A stretch of 64,000 nt of DNA from an uncultured Lachnospiraceae bacterium (GCA_934293375.1 CAKQYS010000005.1:1-64000), one strand, 5' to 3'. Shown: positions 49,595 through 59,329, counted from the stretch's first letter. Translations and numbers: made by a program. The notes: generated by a model from the sequence alone, not told the origin.

Positions 49595-52500
49595 CTATAA
49601 AACGGTCTTGCCGGCCCTGTCAATCTCTGCAATATCAATCAGAGACATATCCTTAGGATTAGCAGACTCTAAACTCGTAAGCAGTGCATCTGCAGTATCC
49701 AGACTCGTAAGTACTGTCACACCGGTCTCGATCGCATGCCGACGGATAATAAATCCATCCTTGCTTCTCTCAATACCCTGTGCAGGTGTATCAATAACCA
49801 GATCGATCTCATGGCTTAAGATCAGGTCTAACAGATTTGGTGACTCACATTCCACCTTATTGATCGGCTCTGCCTGCACACCATGCTCATTTAACACTCT
49901 GCAGGTTCTTCTGGTAGAGAAGATCTCATATCCCAACGCCTGGAATCTCTGTCCGATCTCTACCACATCCAGCTTATCGGAATCCTTTACGGTAATGATC
50001 ATCTTCTTATGCTTTGGCAGATCCACACCGGCACCGAGGAATGCCTTATACAATGCCTCGTGGAAGTCCTTGGAGATACCTAAGCACTCACCGGTAGACT
50101 TCATCTCCGGTCCAAGGCTGATCTCTGCGCCGCGCAGCTTCTCAAATGAGAATACCGGCATCTTGACTGCAAAATACTCTGACTCCGGCTGCAATCCAGG
50201 TTCAAATCCAAGATCCCGGATCTTATCGCCAATGATCACACGGGACGCTAAATCTACAATCGGAATACCCGTTACCTTACTGATATATGGCACAGTACGG
50301 GATGATCTCGGATTTACCTCAATGACATATACATCATCCTGATATACAATAAACTGGATATTGATCAGTCCGATTACATGCAGGCTGTTTGCCAGTTTCT
50401 TCGTGTAGTCCTCAATCACGCGCTTGATCTTTGGAGAAAGGCTCATAGCCGGATATACCGAGATACTGTCTCCGGAATGGATGCCGGCTCTCTCCACATG
50501 CTCCATAATACCCGGGATCAGGATATCCTCGCCATCACATACCGCATCGACCTCGACCTCTTTTCCCATCAGGTACTTATCTACCAGAATCGGGTGCTCC
50601 TGCACCGTTCTGTTAATGATCTCCATAAATTCAATGATATCTTTATCATTGATCGCAATCTGCATACCCTGTCCACCTAATACATAAGATGGTCTTACCA
50701 GTACAGGATATCCCAGTTCATTTGCAGCCTTTAATGCCTCTTCCTGTGTGAATACAGTATGACCTGCCGGTCTTGGAATACAGCATTTCTCAAGGATCTC
50801 GTCAAACAGCTCTCTATCCTCTGCAGCATCCACATTCTCTGCACTGGTACCGAGGATCTTCACACCCATCTTAAGCAATGCTTCTGTCAGCTTGATCGCT
50901 GTCTGACCACCGAACTGTACAACCGCACCATCCGGCTTCTCCAGATCCACGATCGACTCCACATCCTCCGCGGTCAGAGGCTCAAAATACAATCTGTCTG
51001 CGATATCAAAGTCCGTAGATACGGTCTCAGGATTGTTATTGACAATAATGGTCTCATAACCGGCCTTCTTCATCGCCCATGTGCTGTGTACAGAACAATA
51101 ATCAAACTCAATACCCTGTCCGATTCTGATTGGGCCGGAACCCAGTACCATAATCTTCTTTTTGCTGTTATCCAGCTCCACCTCATTCTCGCCATCATAG
51201 CAGGAATAATAATATGGTGTACTTGCCTCAAACTCAGCCGCACAGGTATCCACGATCTTAAAGGATGCATGAATTCCATATTCATCGCGGAGTGCCTTAA
51301 TATCTGTCTCCTGCTTTCCGGTCAGTCTGGCAATCAAGGCATCCGGGAACTCTAAACGCTTTGCTTCTTTCATCAGTTCCTGACTCATAGGCTCTGCGAT
51401 CAGACGCTTCTCTGCCTTTACAATATTAGAAATCTTATCAATAAACCAGATATCCACCTTCGTGATATCATGAATTTCTTCTTCCGTAATACCACGGCGC
51501 AATGCCTCTGCGATCACGAAGATTCTCCGGTCATCCACTCTGTGCAGATTCTCTCTGATATCTTCAATGGATTCATTGCCCAGATCGTACTGCAGACTGT
51601 CCACATGCTGCTCTAACGAACGCAGTGCCTTCATCAATGCACCCTCGAAGTTTGTGCAGATACTCATAACCTCACCGGTCGCCTTCATCTGCGTTGTCAG
51701 TTTACGGCTTGCCTTGATAAACTTATCAAATGGAAGTCTTGGAATCTTCACAACGACATAATCCAATGCCGGTTCAAAACTTGCGTAAGTCTTTCCTGTG
51801 ATCGCATTCTTGATCTCATCCAGATGGTAACCCAATGCAATCTTGGCAGATACCTTTGCGATCGGATATCCTGTCGCCTTCGATGCCAGTGCTGACGAAC
51901 GGCTAACTCGAGGATTTACCTCAATGACGCAATATTCAAATGAATCCGGGTTCAATGCAAACTGTACATTACAGCCACCCTTGATATCCAGCTCTGTAAT
52001 GATATTCAATGCCGCACTACGAAGCATCTGATATTCCTTATCCGCCAGTGTCTGGGATGGTGCCACTACGATACTGTCTCCGGTATGCACACCGACAGGA
52101 TCCAGATTCTCCATATTACATACGGTAATACAGGTACCGTTGGCATCCCGCATTACTTCGTACTCAATCTCTTTCCAGCCGGCGATACAACGCTCTACCA
52201 GTACCTGTCCTACACGGGAAAGACGAAGTCCATTCTCCAGAATCTCTGTAAATTCCTCCTCTGTCGCTGCGATACCACCGCCGCTTCCGCCTAATGTATA
52301 CGCCGGACGAAGCACTGCCGGATACCCGATCGTCTTGACAAATTCAAGACCCTCTTCCACCGTTGTCACAACCTGGGACGGTGCGATCGGCTCATGGATC
52401 TTCTCCATCGTCTTCTTAAACTCATCACGATCCTCAGCCTTCTTGATTGTCTTGGCAGAGGTTCCCAGAAGTCTTACATTATGTTCCTTTAAAAAGCCTT

Positions 52501-52813
52501 CTTCCTCAAGCTCCATGGCAATGTTTAAGGCAGCCTGTCCACCCAGAGTAGGAAGCACGGAATCCGGCTTCTCCTTCATAATGACCTTCTTTACCACTTC
52601 CGGTGTCAATGGCTCAATATATACCTTATCCGCAATATCCTTATCTGTCATGATCGTTGCCGGATTCGAGTTGATCAGAATGACCTGAACACCCTCCTCC
52701 TGCAGGGAACGGCATGCCTGAGTTCCGGCATAGTCAAACTCTGCTGCCTGTCCAATCACGATAGGACCTGATCCGATTACAACTACTTTTTTAATACTTG
52801 CTATCTTTGGCAT
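49595..52813 (-). CDS. carB: Carbamoyl-phosphate synthase large subunit
   Basis: 1072 residues with the expected duplicated architecture: two ATP-grasp synthetase halves (about 1-400 and 550-930), each with a GSGPIxIGQ nucleotide loop (at 14 and near 560), an oligomerisation region between, and a C-terminal MGS-like allosteric domain (from about 935) that responds to UMP/ornithine in related enzymes. It makes carbamoyl phosphate for pyrimidine and arginine synthesis. Start codon overlaps the carA stop by 1 nt. Confidence 0.98.
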   Translation of the reverse strand: MPKIASIKKVVVIGSGPIVIGQAAEFDYAGTQACRSLQEEGVQVILINSNPATIMTDKDIADKVYIEPLTPEVVKKVIMKEKPDSVLPTLGGQAALNIAMELEEEGFLKEHNVRLLGTSAKTIKKAEDRDEFKKTMEKIHEPIAPSQVVTTVEEGLEFVKTIGYPAVLRPAYTLGGSGGGIAATEEEFTEILENGLRLSRVGQVLVERCIAGWKEIEYEVMRDANGTCITVCNMENLDPVGVHTGDSIVVAPSQTLADKEYQMLRSAALNIITELDIKGGCNVQFALNPDSFEYCVIEVNPRVSRSSALASKATGYPIAKVSAKIALGYHLDEIKNAITGKTYASFEPALDYVVVKIPRLPFDKFIKASRKLTTQMKATGEVMSICTNFEGALMKALRSLEQHVDSLQYDLGNESIEDIRENLHRVDDRRIFVIAEALRRGITEEEIHDITKVDIWFIDKISNIVKAEKRLIAEPMSQELMKEAKRLEFPDALIARLTGKQETDIKALRDEYGIHASFKIVDTCAAEFEASTPYYYSCYDGENEVELDNSKKKIMVLGSGPIRIGQGIEFDYCSVHSTWAMKKAGYETIIVNNNPETVSTDFDIADRLYFEPLTAEDVESIVDLEKPDGAVVQFGGQTAIKLTEALLKMGVKILGTSAENVDAAEDRELFDEILEKCCIPRPAGHTVFTQEEALKAANELGYPVLVRPSYVLGGQGMQIAINDKDIIEFMEIINRTVQEHPILVDKYLMGKEVEVDAVCDGEDILIPGIMEHVERAGIHSGDSISVYPAMSLSPKIKRVIEDYTKKLANSLHVIGLINIQFIVYQDDVYVIEVNPRSSRTVPYISKVTGIPIVDLASRVIIGDKIRDLGFEPGLQPESEYFAVKMPVFSFEKLRGAEISLGPEMKSTGECLGISKDFHEALYKAFLGAGVDLPKHKKMIITVKDSDKLDVVEIGQRFQALGYEIFSTRRTCRVLNEHGVQAEPINKVECESPNLLDLILSHEIDLVIDTPAQGIERSKDGFIIRRHAIETGVTVLTSLDTADALLTSLESANPKDMSLIDIAEIDRAGKTVL

Positions 52814-53886
52814 TACTTTGACACCTCCATCATGTTCATAAACTCATCAAATAAGAATCCTGTATCTAACGGTCCGGCACATGCCTCCGGATGGAACTGC
52901 ACAGTCTGTACATTTTTTCCAAGATAATGCACACCCTCTACGGTACCATCATTGACATTGATAAAGCTGACCTCGGCAATATCCCTGTCAATAGAATCTT
53001 CCTTTACCATATAACCATGATTCTGGGTAGATATGTATACCTTTCCTGTCTTCATATCCTTCACCGGATGATTGGCACCACGGTGACCATATTTCATTTT
53101 CGCAGTATCGGCACCATTTGCCAGAGCCAGAAGCTGATGCCCTAAACAAATAGCAAAAATTGGAATTTTGGTAGCGAATAACTTTTTGATTTCTTCGATC
53201 GTCTTCACACAAGACTTAGGATCTCCAGGTCCATTGGTAAGCATGATACCATCCGGAGCATCATTGATAATTTCTTCAGCAGGGGTCTCAGCCGGATAAA
53301 CCGTAACCTGACAACCGCAGCTCAAAAGGCTCTTTATAATATTCTTCTTGCAGCCAAGATCTAACACTGCAACCTTGTATCCATCACCCGGATATACCTT
53401 TTTCTCTTTACAGGTAACATCCAATACAACATGACCGATCTTAAATGCCTTTATTCTAGGAAGCACTTCATCAAGCTTGAAATTCTCATCTGTTGTGATC
53501 ATACCATTCATGGTACCTTTTTCTCTTAATATCTTTGTCAGGCATCTGGTATCCACGCCCTCTATTGCCACGATATTATGTTTTAAGAAAAACTCTTCAA
53601 TTGAAGCCTGGCTTCTGAAATTACTTGGACGCTTTGCAAACTCTCTTGCAATAAATCCATTCTGCCACGGTCTCTCTGCTTCCATATCCTCATAGCAGAT
53701 ACCATAATTACCGATCAATGGATATGTCATTACCACTGACTGTCCCGCATAAGACGGATCTGTCAACACTTCAAGATAACCTGTCATTGAAGTGTTAAAT
53801 ACAATCTCGCTGATCACTTCACCGGTTGCACCCGCGCTTTTGCCCTCAAAAACCTGACCATTTTCTAAAATTAAAAATGCTTTCAT
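52813..53886 (-). CDS. carA: Carbamoyl-phosphate synthase small (glutaminase) subunit
   Basis: 357 residues. The N-terminal carA domain begins AFLILENGQVFEGKSAGA and has NTSMTGYLEVLTDPSYAGQ. The glutaminase domain shows nucleophile Cys in FAICLGHQLLALA and the His/Glu pair in QFHPEACAGP. It supplies ammonia to CarB. The ATG follows an AAAGGA site. It is first in the carAB operon and preceded by an attenuator-like hairpin and its own promoter. Confidence 0.98.
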   Translation of the reverse strand: MKAFLILENGQVFEGKSAGATGEVISEIVFNTSMTGYLEVLTDPSYAGQSVVMTYPLIGNYGICYEDMEAERPWQNGFIAREFAKRPSNFRSQASIEEFFLKHNIVAIEGVDTRCLTKILREKGTMNGMITTDENFKLDEVLPRIKAFKIGHVVLDVTCKEKKVYPGDGYKVAVLDLGCKKNIIKSLLSCGCQVTVYPAETPAEEIINDAPDGIMLTNGPGDPKSCVKTIEEIKKLFATKIPIFAICLGHQLLALANGADTAKMKYGHRGANHPVKDMKTGKVYISTQNHGYMVKEDSIDRDIAEVSFINVNDGTVEGVHYLGKNVQTVQFHPEACAGPLDTGFLFDEFMNMMEVSK

Positions 53887-53922
53887 GATGTCTTCCTTTC
53901 TGTGATTTCCTTATTTTTGCTC

Positions 53923-53972
53923 AAAAAAAAAGAGTAAAACGCCAAACTTCCTCGTCCGGCCCTCTTTTTTTT
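53923..53972 (-). promoter_or_regulatory. Attenuator-like terminator in the carAB leader
   Basis: On the minus strand AAAAAAAAGAG (53972-53962) pairs with CTC plus a T run (53934-53923). Inside is a second stem GCCGGAC / GTTTGGC (7 bp, with two G-U pairs) with a GAGGAA loop. It lies between the carAB promoter (53996-54024) and the start of carA at 53886, so it can act as a terminator on carA's own transcript. The PyrR-binding consensus is not present. Confidence 0.6.
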
Positions 53973-53995
53973 CGACACATTTTCAAATTGAAAAA

Positions 53996-54024
53996 ATTTT
54001 ACCACATTTCATTCTATATGACAA
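53996..54024 (-). promoter_or_regulatory. Promoter of carAB inside the 3' end of queH
   Basis: -35 TTGTCA (54024-54019), 17-bp spacer, -10 TAAAAT (54001-53996) on the minus strand; the -35 box overlaps the last codons of queH. Confidence 0.7.
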
Positions 54025-54658
54025 GTCCTTTTTCAGCTTTTTCACGCTCCCTCTGCTTCTTACTGTAAATGCATCCACAATAATCCTGTCTATATAAACC
54101 ATACTCTGCAGACAACTCAATCGAACGCTTATATCCATTTTTCTTTTTAAAATCCGAGATAAGGTATGGAACCTGATATTCCTCCCCAAGGCGGACACCA
54201 ATCTCATTTAACCAGTGTGCATTTTTGTATGGACTGATCGAGAGTGTTGTTGTAAAATAATCAAATTTCTGTTCGCGGGCGAGTTTTGCAGTTGCATGCA
54301 GACGGAGCTCATAACAGTGATAACAGCGTTCTTCTCCTTCCTTCTGATCTTCCATACCGCGCACAGCATCATAAAACGCTTTCGGGTCATAGTCCCCACA
54401 CTTAAGCTTTACAGTTCCATTATGTACCAGATGAATAAACCGGTCGATTTCCTCCACACGCTTGTGGTATTCCTCCTCCGGAGAGATATTGGGATTATAA
54501 TAAAATACGGTTATATCAAAGTAACGAGACAGATACTCCAGCACATAACTGCTGCATGGCGCACAACAGGCATGCATCAGCAGTCCCGGTCTGGTTCCTT
54601 CTTTTTCAATATTGTCTAAAATGCTATCGAGTTTTTGTTGATAATTTATATTTTCCAT
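54014..54658 (-). CDS. queH: Epoxyqueuosine reductase QueH
   Basis: 214 residues. The QueH Cys pattern is complete: HACCAPCSS near the N-terminus, ERCYHCYELRL in the middle and QDYCGCIYS toward the end, holding the cluster and second metal. VFYYNPNISPEEEY and TTTLSISPYKN are family blocks. It does the last step of queuosine formation in tRNA, replacing QueG, and is the usual version in anaerobes. It lies upstream of carAB on the same strand; carA's promoter overlaps its stop. Confidence 0.95.
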   Translation of the reverse strand: MENINYQQKLDSILDNIEKEGTRPGLLMHACCAPCSSYVLEYLSRYFDITVFYYNPNISPEEEYHKRVEEIDRFIHLVHNGTVKLKCGDYDPKAFYDAVRGMEDQKEGEERCYHCYELRLHATAKLAREQKFDYFTTTLSISPYKNAHWLNEIGVRLGEEYQVPYLISDFKKKNGYKRSIELSAEYGLYRQDYCGCIYSKKQREREKAEKGLVI

Positions 54659-54743
54659 GATTCATACCTGCCTTTCAACACATTTTACAAAGAATTCAAG
54701 CGAAAAGGCTTAAAATCTCCCTATTTTTATTTAGTATTACTAG

Positions 54744-54772
54744 TTGACTTTGTGGATATTTTACAATATACT
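54744..54772 (+). promoter_or_regulatory. Strong promoter for the 77-residue gene
   Basis: -35 TTGACT (54744-54749), 17-bp spacer, -10 TATACT (54767-54772). It gives a leader of roughly 65 nt. Confidence 0.8.
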
Positions 54773-54845
54773 TAAATACAGAAAGAGAAGTTGTGATGCC
54801 CATTTGCACGCAAGCTCAATTTATTTTATTTAGGAGGTGGCCGTT

Positions 54846-55079
54846 ATGACAGTTGAGCAAGCCGTTAAGAAGTATAAGTTGGAACCTTTGAATGTCTATA
54901 CAGCCAAGGCTAAGGCTAAGGAATTGAATGTAGATGAGGTACTGTACATGAATGTACAGAAGAATAAGTATGCATACATAGTCCGCGATGGTGCCCGTGG
55001 ATTGGTTTTATATCAGGATGAGAAGAGCTTGTACACCAAGATGTATAAGGGTCTCACCATGACACCACTGACAGAGTAA
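54846..55079 (+). CDS. Small Lys-rich protein of unknown function
   Basis: 77 residues from MTVEQAVKKYKLEP; GGAGG lies 8 nt before this ATG, and the GTG three codons earlier overlaps the ribosome site. Composition is basic with a mixed alpha/beta pattern (VYTAKAKAKELNVDEVLYMN, YAYIVRDGARGLVLYQDEKS) that reads as one small folded domain. I do not recognise it. It has a near-consensus promoter and strong terminator and is thus a strongly expressed single gene. Confidence 0.75.
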   Translation: MTVEQAVKKYKLEPLNVYTAKAKAKELNVDEVLYMNVQKNKYAYIVRDGARGLVLYQDEKSLYTKMYKGLTMTPLTE

Positions 55080-55117
55080 TCACTTCGGTATATCGTTCCT
55101 GTTATGCATAATATAAG

Positions 55118-55151
55118 AAAACAGTGAGGCAGTCGCTTCACTGTTTTTTTA
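55118..55151 (+). terminator. Terminator after the 77-residue gene
   Basis: AAACAGTGA / TCACTGTTT, 9-bp stem with a loop of about 12 nt, followed by a T run. Confidence 0.85.
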
Positions 55152-55171
55152 TGTCCTTTTCACAATTCACA

Positions 55172-55597
55172 CTAAAACAGTTTATAACTAGCCTTTTCCT
55201 CGCCAAACAACCTGTATCGTATCCAGTCGTCCAGCAGAATACACACAAGTGACAACGCCATCCACAATACGGAATACAGCAGACAGATCTGCCCTAGCAG
55301 ATTATATGGCATACCCGAATAATCCCACACGCCGATTCCAAGCCATACATTGACGATCAGCCCTGTCACAAGTTCCAACAAGGTGATCAATCCTGCTGAC
55401 AGAAACATCTGGCTGATCAGTGCCATCTGAAATCCAAATCTCTGATTCAGCATACCGGACAGCCAGAATCCCAATCCTCCACATAGGATCATGGAATAAT
55501 GTGAATATCCTCTGACCAGAATCTCCAAAAAATAATACAGAAATCCCCCCAGCAGGATCAAAAACACATTCTCCAAAACACATTCTTCCTTCCACAT
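55172..55597 (-). CDS. CmpB-type putative ABC transporter permease-like membrane protein
   Basis: 141 residues from MWKEECVLEN; AAGGAG lies 9 nt before it, and the ATG six codons earlier would include that site. Four membrane helices are seen, with the family pattern GVWDYSGMPYNLLGQICLLYS near the C-terminal third and a charged tail. The family is annotated as putative ABC transporter permease, but no ATPase or binding protein is nearby, so transport is unproven. Confidence 0.75.
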   Translation of the reverse strand: MWKEECVLENVFLILLGGFLYYFLEILVRGYSHYSMILCGGLGFWLSGMLNQRFGFQMALISQMFLSAGLITLLELVTGLIVNVWLGIGVWDYSGMPYNLLGQICLLYSVLWMALSLVCILLDDWIRYRLFGEEKASYKLF

Positions 55598-55659
55598 TCC
55601 ATCTGTCTCCTTCATATCATTCTTAGAGATAGTATGTGGGAAAGTTCCGCGAAATATTC

Positions 55660-57738
55660 CTATGCCTGATAGAACGGCTCATTCAATTTTTCCAACCCGG
55701 ACAGTGCAAAATCCCCATCCCGGATAATGTCAACTCTCGTACCATCTGCCCGCACAGCTGTAATTCTTCCAATCTCTTCATATGGAATCGTAATGTCTGT
55801 ATGGCAGTTAAAATACGCCTGACTCATGTCTTCATTCCGAAGCAGCGAACACTCATTATCCTTTGCAACAATCTCTTTGCCATCCGGATTATATACCCGG
55901 TTCTCCTCGCTATAACTATAACAGGTATCTCCGACTGCAAAATGCGGTCCCATCTTCTCTACGATGAGAATTGGCAGCTTATGCAGGATCTGATATCTTT
56001 TTGCCATCATATAGGCAACCGTATTCGTTCCGATCGCAAATTCTCCAATCGGCAATGTCTCATGGTTAAATAAAATATTTTCCCTGATCAGCTTCCTATT
56101 CTCTTCCCTGTCATCAAAATTATCACAGCTGTAACCACAGATTTTTCCATCCGCAAACTGTATTGTAAGATTGCGGTAGTACAACTCATTCAGATATACA
56201 CCACTCACATGCAAAACACCCTGTGTCCCTGTCAGCTTCGGAGAAGTAAATACCTCTCCAACCGGAATATTCACATCTGCCACACAGTTTTCAAAGTTAG
56301 TCTGTGTATTCGGATCTGAAAGCTCATGCATCATGACCTTCATATCTGTCCGGTTTGGTCCACATCCTTTCACCTCAACATATTCTGCCTGATCCAGTTC
56401 ATCTATGATGATCTGCTGTAACCCTCTATACAGATCATTATCCAGTGTATTTACCTTTACAATCTCATCAAATATTTCAGGGAAATTGTCCCCGATCTCC
56501 GGTACCGGATATGCGATGATCGTAAAACTATAAGCGTCTCTTGGCATATAAGTGTTCACCAGCTGCCCAGCCTTTGTACTGTACTGTACCGAAAGCGTCT
56601 GCTGCTTATCATCTAACCGAATGCTCTCTTCGTGACTCTCAGGTGTAAATGGGATCTCTCCGAACACTTCTATACATGCCGGTCCCGCAAACAAAGAAGC
56701 ATACTCCTTATTCTCCTCGTATGCTGCCTTTAAAGCTTCCAGTCTGCGCTCTACAAATGCCTTGTCCATAAACAATGCTTCATCCTGTCTATGGTCAAAA
56801 TCATACTGCTTATTAGGGCTCGTACTGATATATCCCACCCTGCTGACACCTTTTTTATTCACGCGCAGCTTCGCTTCACGATAAAGCAACGGTCTGAGTC
56901 CCATTTTTTCAAATTGCATGATCGCAGCCTTTACCATTCGTTCCTGTCCGATACTATAGCGGATATTGACATATTTTTTCTTAGACATATCAATACCTGC
57001 AGCCACAAATCCTTCCCGGAATCCCTCCGTATAGGTGCGTGCCATTGCATCAATCTGTTCCTGTTCCATGTTGGCGAAATGCTCTGCCATCTTCCATTCA
57101 TTTTCACCAATATATTCACCATACTGATATAAATAATCCGCCTTTGAAAGATCTGTATCCATCACAATTTTCAATGCAAAATTCATTTCCGGATTCAACT
57201 GTTCGCTGATTCTACTAGAAATCATATGCTCCAGATAATCACTTTCAAAATAATAGAGTGCATCCTTGACCGCTTTCACAGATAGATTGTCATCATCCTC
57301 GAATATGTTATATATCTCAATAAACAGTTCATTTAATATCGTCAGGTCAAATATCCGGTTCTCATATATATATGGGATCTCACTTCGCAGCTCGGTATAT
57401 AGAAAGCTCAAGAGCTGACCGTAGTCACTGCCTGACATAGAGACTGCATAGACCGGATTCGCATAACTCTTCTCATAAAACTGCGGCATCACATCCTTAT
57501 ACAGACAATTATTCATATCCTGCAGCATATCAGCAGGCACATCCAAAAAGTTCCCACCACAAAGCAGCACCCTGGTATCCTCCAGCATTACCAGAAACTC
57601 TGCTGTACGATGGAAATAATCCCGATATGGCATTGCGACCGTCTCTTCATGCAGTATCTGTCGAAGCCGTTCTACTGTCAATGCATGGCGCTCTGTTACA
57701 ATGTCCATATTATCCTTACTATATTCCTGTTCCAACAT
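55660..57738 (-). CDS. Aminopeptidase (M29-like) with long N-terminal extension
   Basis: 692 residues, against about 370-410 for classic AmpS/PepS enzymes. The C-terminal half (about 270-690) has the M29 pattern: VNIPVGEVFTSP, then ETLPIGEFAIGTNTVAYM and KMGPHFAVGDTCY with metal-ligand Glu/Glu/His/Asp; the N-terminal half is helical and of unknown role. It should remove N-terminal residues from peptides in the cytosol. No signal peptide is present. The next gene upstream is an HD protein 62 nt away. Confidence 0.85.
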   Translation of the reverse strand: MLEQEYSKDNMDIVTERHALTVERLRQILHEETVAMPYRDYFHRTAEFLVMLEDTRVLLCGGNFLDVPADMLQDMNNCLYKDVMPQFYEKSYANPVYAVSMSGSDYGQLLSFLYTELRSEIPYIYENRIFDLTILNELFIEIYNIFEDDDNLSVKAVKDALYYFESDYLEHMISSRISEQLNPEMNFALKIVMDTDLSKADYLYQYGEYIGENEWKMAEHFANMEQEQIDAMARTYTEGFREGFVAAGIDMSKKKYVNIRYSIGQERMVKAAIMQFEKMGLRPLLYREAKLRVNKKGVSRVGYISTSPNKQYDFDHRQDEALFMDKAFVERRLEALKAAYEENKEYASLFAGPACIEVFGEIPFTPESHEESIRLDDKQQTLSVQYSTKAGQLVNTYMPRDAYSFTIIAYPVPEIGDNFPEIFDEIVKVNTLDNDLYRGLQQIIIDELDQAEYVEVKGCGPNRTDMKVMMHELSDPNTQTNFENCVADVNIPVGEVFTSPKLTGTQGVLHVSGVYLNELYYRNLTIQFADGKICGYSCDNFDDREENRKLIRENILFNHETLPIGEFAIGTNTVAYMMAKRYQILHKLPILIVEKMGPHFAVGDTCYSYSEENRVYNPDGKEIVAKDNECSLLRNEDMSQAYFNCHTDITIPYEEIGRITAVRADGTRVDIIRDGDFALSGLEKLNEPFYQA

Positions 57739-57800
57739 AATTGATACCTCTCATATTCTATCTTCCAACAAATAAAACTCCACCGTCCTGTCACATGGAA

Positions 57801-58388
57801 TCATGCATCCTGTACATCGCCACTTTCAACATGCTGATCTACCATTGCTTTTGCCATATTCCACAATGTCTCAGACCCCTCTGCCGTGTGTGCGTTCCGC
57901 CCATAAATCTGGGATTTCTTGACATGATGTTCTCTCCATCCTAACCCGCCTGATGCATGATTGAGTGAAATCGGCTGTACATTATCAAGAGCATGTGCAA
58001 ATCTGGCCTCTGGCGTTACATTTTCCTCAAACTCATCCCACAATGCCCGAAGCATCCGTCCCTGATCCTCCGGCAGCATAGAGAATAAATGATCGGCTGC
58101 AAGAAGCTCCCGCTGACGCTTTGTTTTCGCAGCTTCTGTATCGTATGCATAAGTATCTCCCGCATCAATCTCGATCACATCATGCACCAAAACCATCATG
58201 ATCACATGAAGCTTGTCCACAGGTTCGGTTGCATACTCTGTAAGCAGCATTGCCATCACCGCTAAATGCCATGAGTGTTCCGCATCATTTTCCTTACGGC
58301 TTCCATCAGCCAGATAAGTCTGCCGTCCGATCTGCTTCATCTTGTCCAACTCCATAATAAACTGCATTTGCTGCTCTAATCTGGTCAT
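57801..58388 (-). CDS. HD-domain 5'-nucleotidase-like protein (YfbR-type)
   Basis: 195 residues. The HD metal ligands are in NDAEHSWHLA, VLVHDVIEIDAGD and the closing Asp of HALDNVQPISL, the typical arrangement of the YfbR/HD_3 family that dephosphorylates deoxynucleoside monophosphates. AGDTYAYD after the HD motif is common in the group. It precedes the aminopeptidase gene and follows the DUF6142 gene by 12 nt. Confidence 0.9.
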   Translation of the reverse strand: MTRLEQQMQFIMELDKMKQIGRQTYLADGSRKENDAEHSWHLAVMAMLLTEYATEPVDKLHVIMMVLVHDVIEIDAGDTYAYDTEAAKTKRQRELLAADHLFSMLPEDQGRMLRALWDEFEENVTPEARFAHALDNVQPISLNHASGGLGWREHHVKKSQIYGRNAHTAEGSETLWNMAKAMVDQHVESGDVQDA

Positions 58389-58400
58389 ATTCCTACTCCT

Positions 58401-58718
58401 TTAAAACAAATGATTCCCGATCAAACACGCAGATATGATGACAAGAATCCCATTCAATAACACTAAAAGTCTTTTGAATCCAAGCGTACCCTCCTCCGCA
58501 TTCCAAAAAAACAAGGAGAACACAAAACCCCATACCGCACATACCGATGCCACGATGAATAAATAACCGAACATCACCGGGGCATTTCCGGCATGCAAAA
58601 TAGTCGTGATTACACATATCCCAAACAGGATCCATCCAACCAGACCCAGGATCAGACTCCATATACCATCTGCAGAATATTTTGCCGTACCATATCCACT
58701 ACTTCTCTTTCCTCTCAT
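58401..58718 (-). CDS. Small membrane protein (DUF6142-like)
   Basis: 105 residues with three membrane helices (about 18-42, 47-71, 80-101) after a short basic N-terminus (MRGKRSSGYGTAKYS). The SADGIWSLILGLVGW start and the helix spacing match small membrane proteins common in Lachnospiraceae, annotated as DUF6142. Its start lies inside the end of the VanZ gene (20-nt overlap), so the pair is translationally coupled. Confidence 0.75.
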   Translation of the reverse strand: MRGKRSSGYGTAKYSADGIWSLILGLVGWILFGICVITTILHAGNAPVMFGYLFIVASVCAVWGFVFSLFFWNAEEGTLGFKRLLVLLNGILVIISACLIGNHLF

Positions 58719-59175
58719 CCCGATACCTCCGATCTATGCTGGCCAGAATATAATACCCGATATATCCGATCAATCCACCCGCTGTATTTAAAATCAGGTC
58801 ATCCACATCAAAAACACCAACCCTGGTAACAAGCTGCACCAGCTCTATGCACAGACTAAATAAAAATGTATATCCTACTGCTACAAATACTGATGTCTTC
58901 TTATTCCGTACCCATCTGATCAGTGCACCAAACGGCATAAATGCGACTACATTTCCAGCAATATTCGTCACTGATGCGATCAATCCCACTCTGGCACTAT
59001 ATATATAGAACCGCTTGATCTCTTTAAACGGTTCCAGGTTATAACGGAATGTTTCATACATTGTGGTTCTGCCATATCCATCACTGAAAAACAAAAAATA
59101 TGCCAGCGTAATGACATATACAGCAAATAACACCAGACACACCCGTCTTAAGATTGCTTTACTGGAATCCTTCAT
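58699..59175 (-). CDS. VanZ-like membrane protein
   Basis: 158 residues, four membrane helices. VanZ family blocks are present: RYNLEPFKEIKRFY, NIAGNVVAFMPFGALIRW and ELVQLVTRVGVFDVDDLILN. VanZ proteins modulate glycopeptide (teicoplanin) sensitivity in some strains, but most chromosomal copies have no assigned role. It is the first gene of a small operon with DUF6142 and probably the HD gene. Confidence 0.88.
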   Translation of the reverse strand: MKDSSKAILRRVCLVLFAVYVITLAYFLFFSDGYGRTTMYETFRYNLEPFKEIKRFYIYSARVGLIASVTNIAGNVVAFMPFGALIRWVRNKKTSVFVAVGYTFLFSLCIELVQLVTRVGVFDVDDLILNTAGGLIGYIGYYILASIDRRYRDERKEK

Positions 59176-59277
59176 ATGATTCTCCCATCTATTTCCTACC
59201 CATCAAATCTAACAACAGTGTTTATTCTATCACAAAGCTGTATAATTATCCATATTAGATTTATAAAGCTTTCATGA

Positions 59278-59316
59278 CAAAAAAAGACCGCCAATCCTAC
59301 GATCGACGGTCACTTT
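59278..59316 (-). terminator. Terminator of guaB
   Basis: On the minus strand GACCGTC / GGCGGTC (7 bp, one wobble) is followed by TTTTTTT. Confidence 0.85.
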
Positions 59317-59329
59317 TCGTATTCTATGA

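Noticed and set aside
49587..50342. 251-codon plus-strand frame inside carB
   Set aside because: Fully antisense to a conserved enzyme and without a ribosome site; a shadow frame.
53923..53972. PyrR-type attenuator in front of carA
   Set aside because: The PyrR loop consensus is not present; only a terminator-like structure is claimed.
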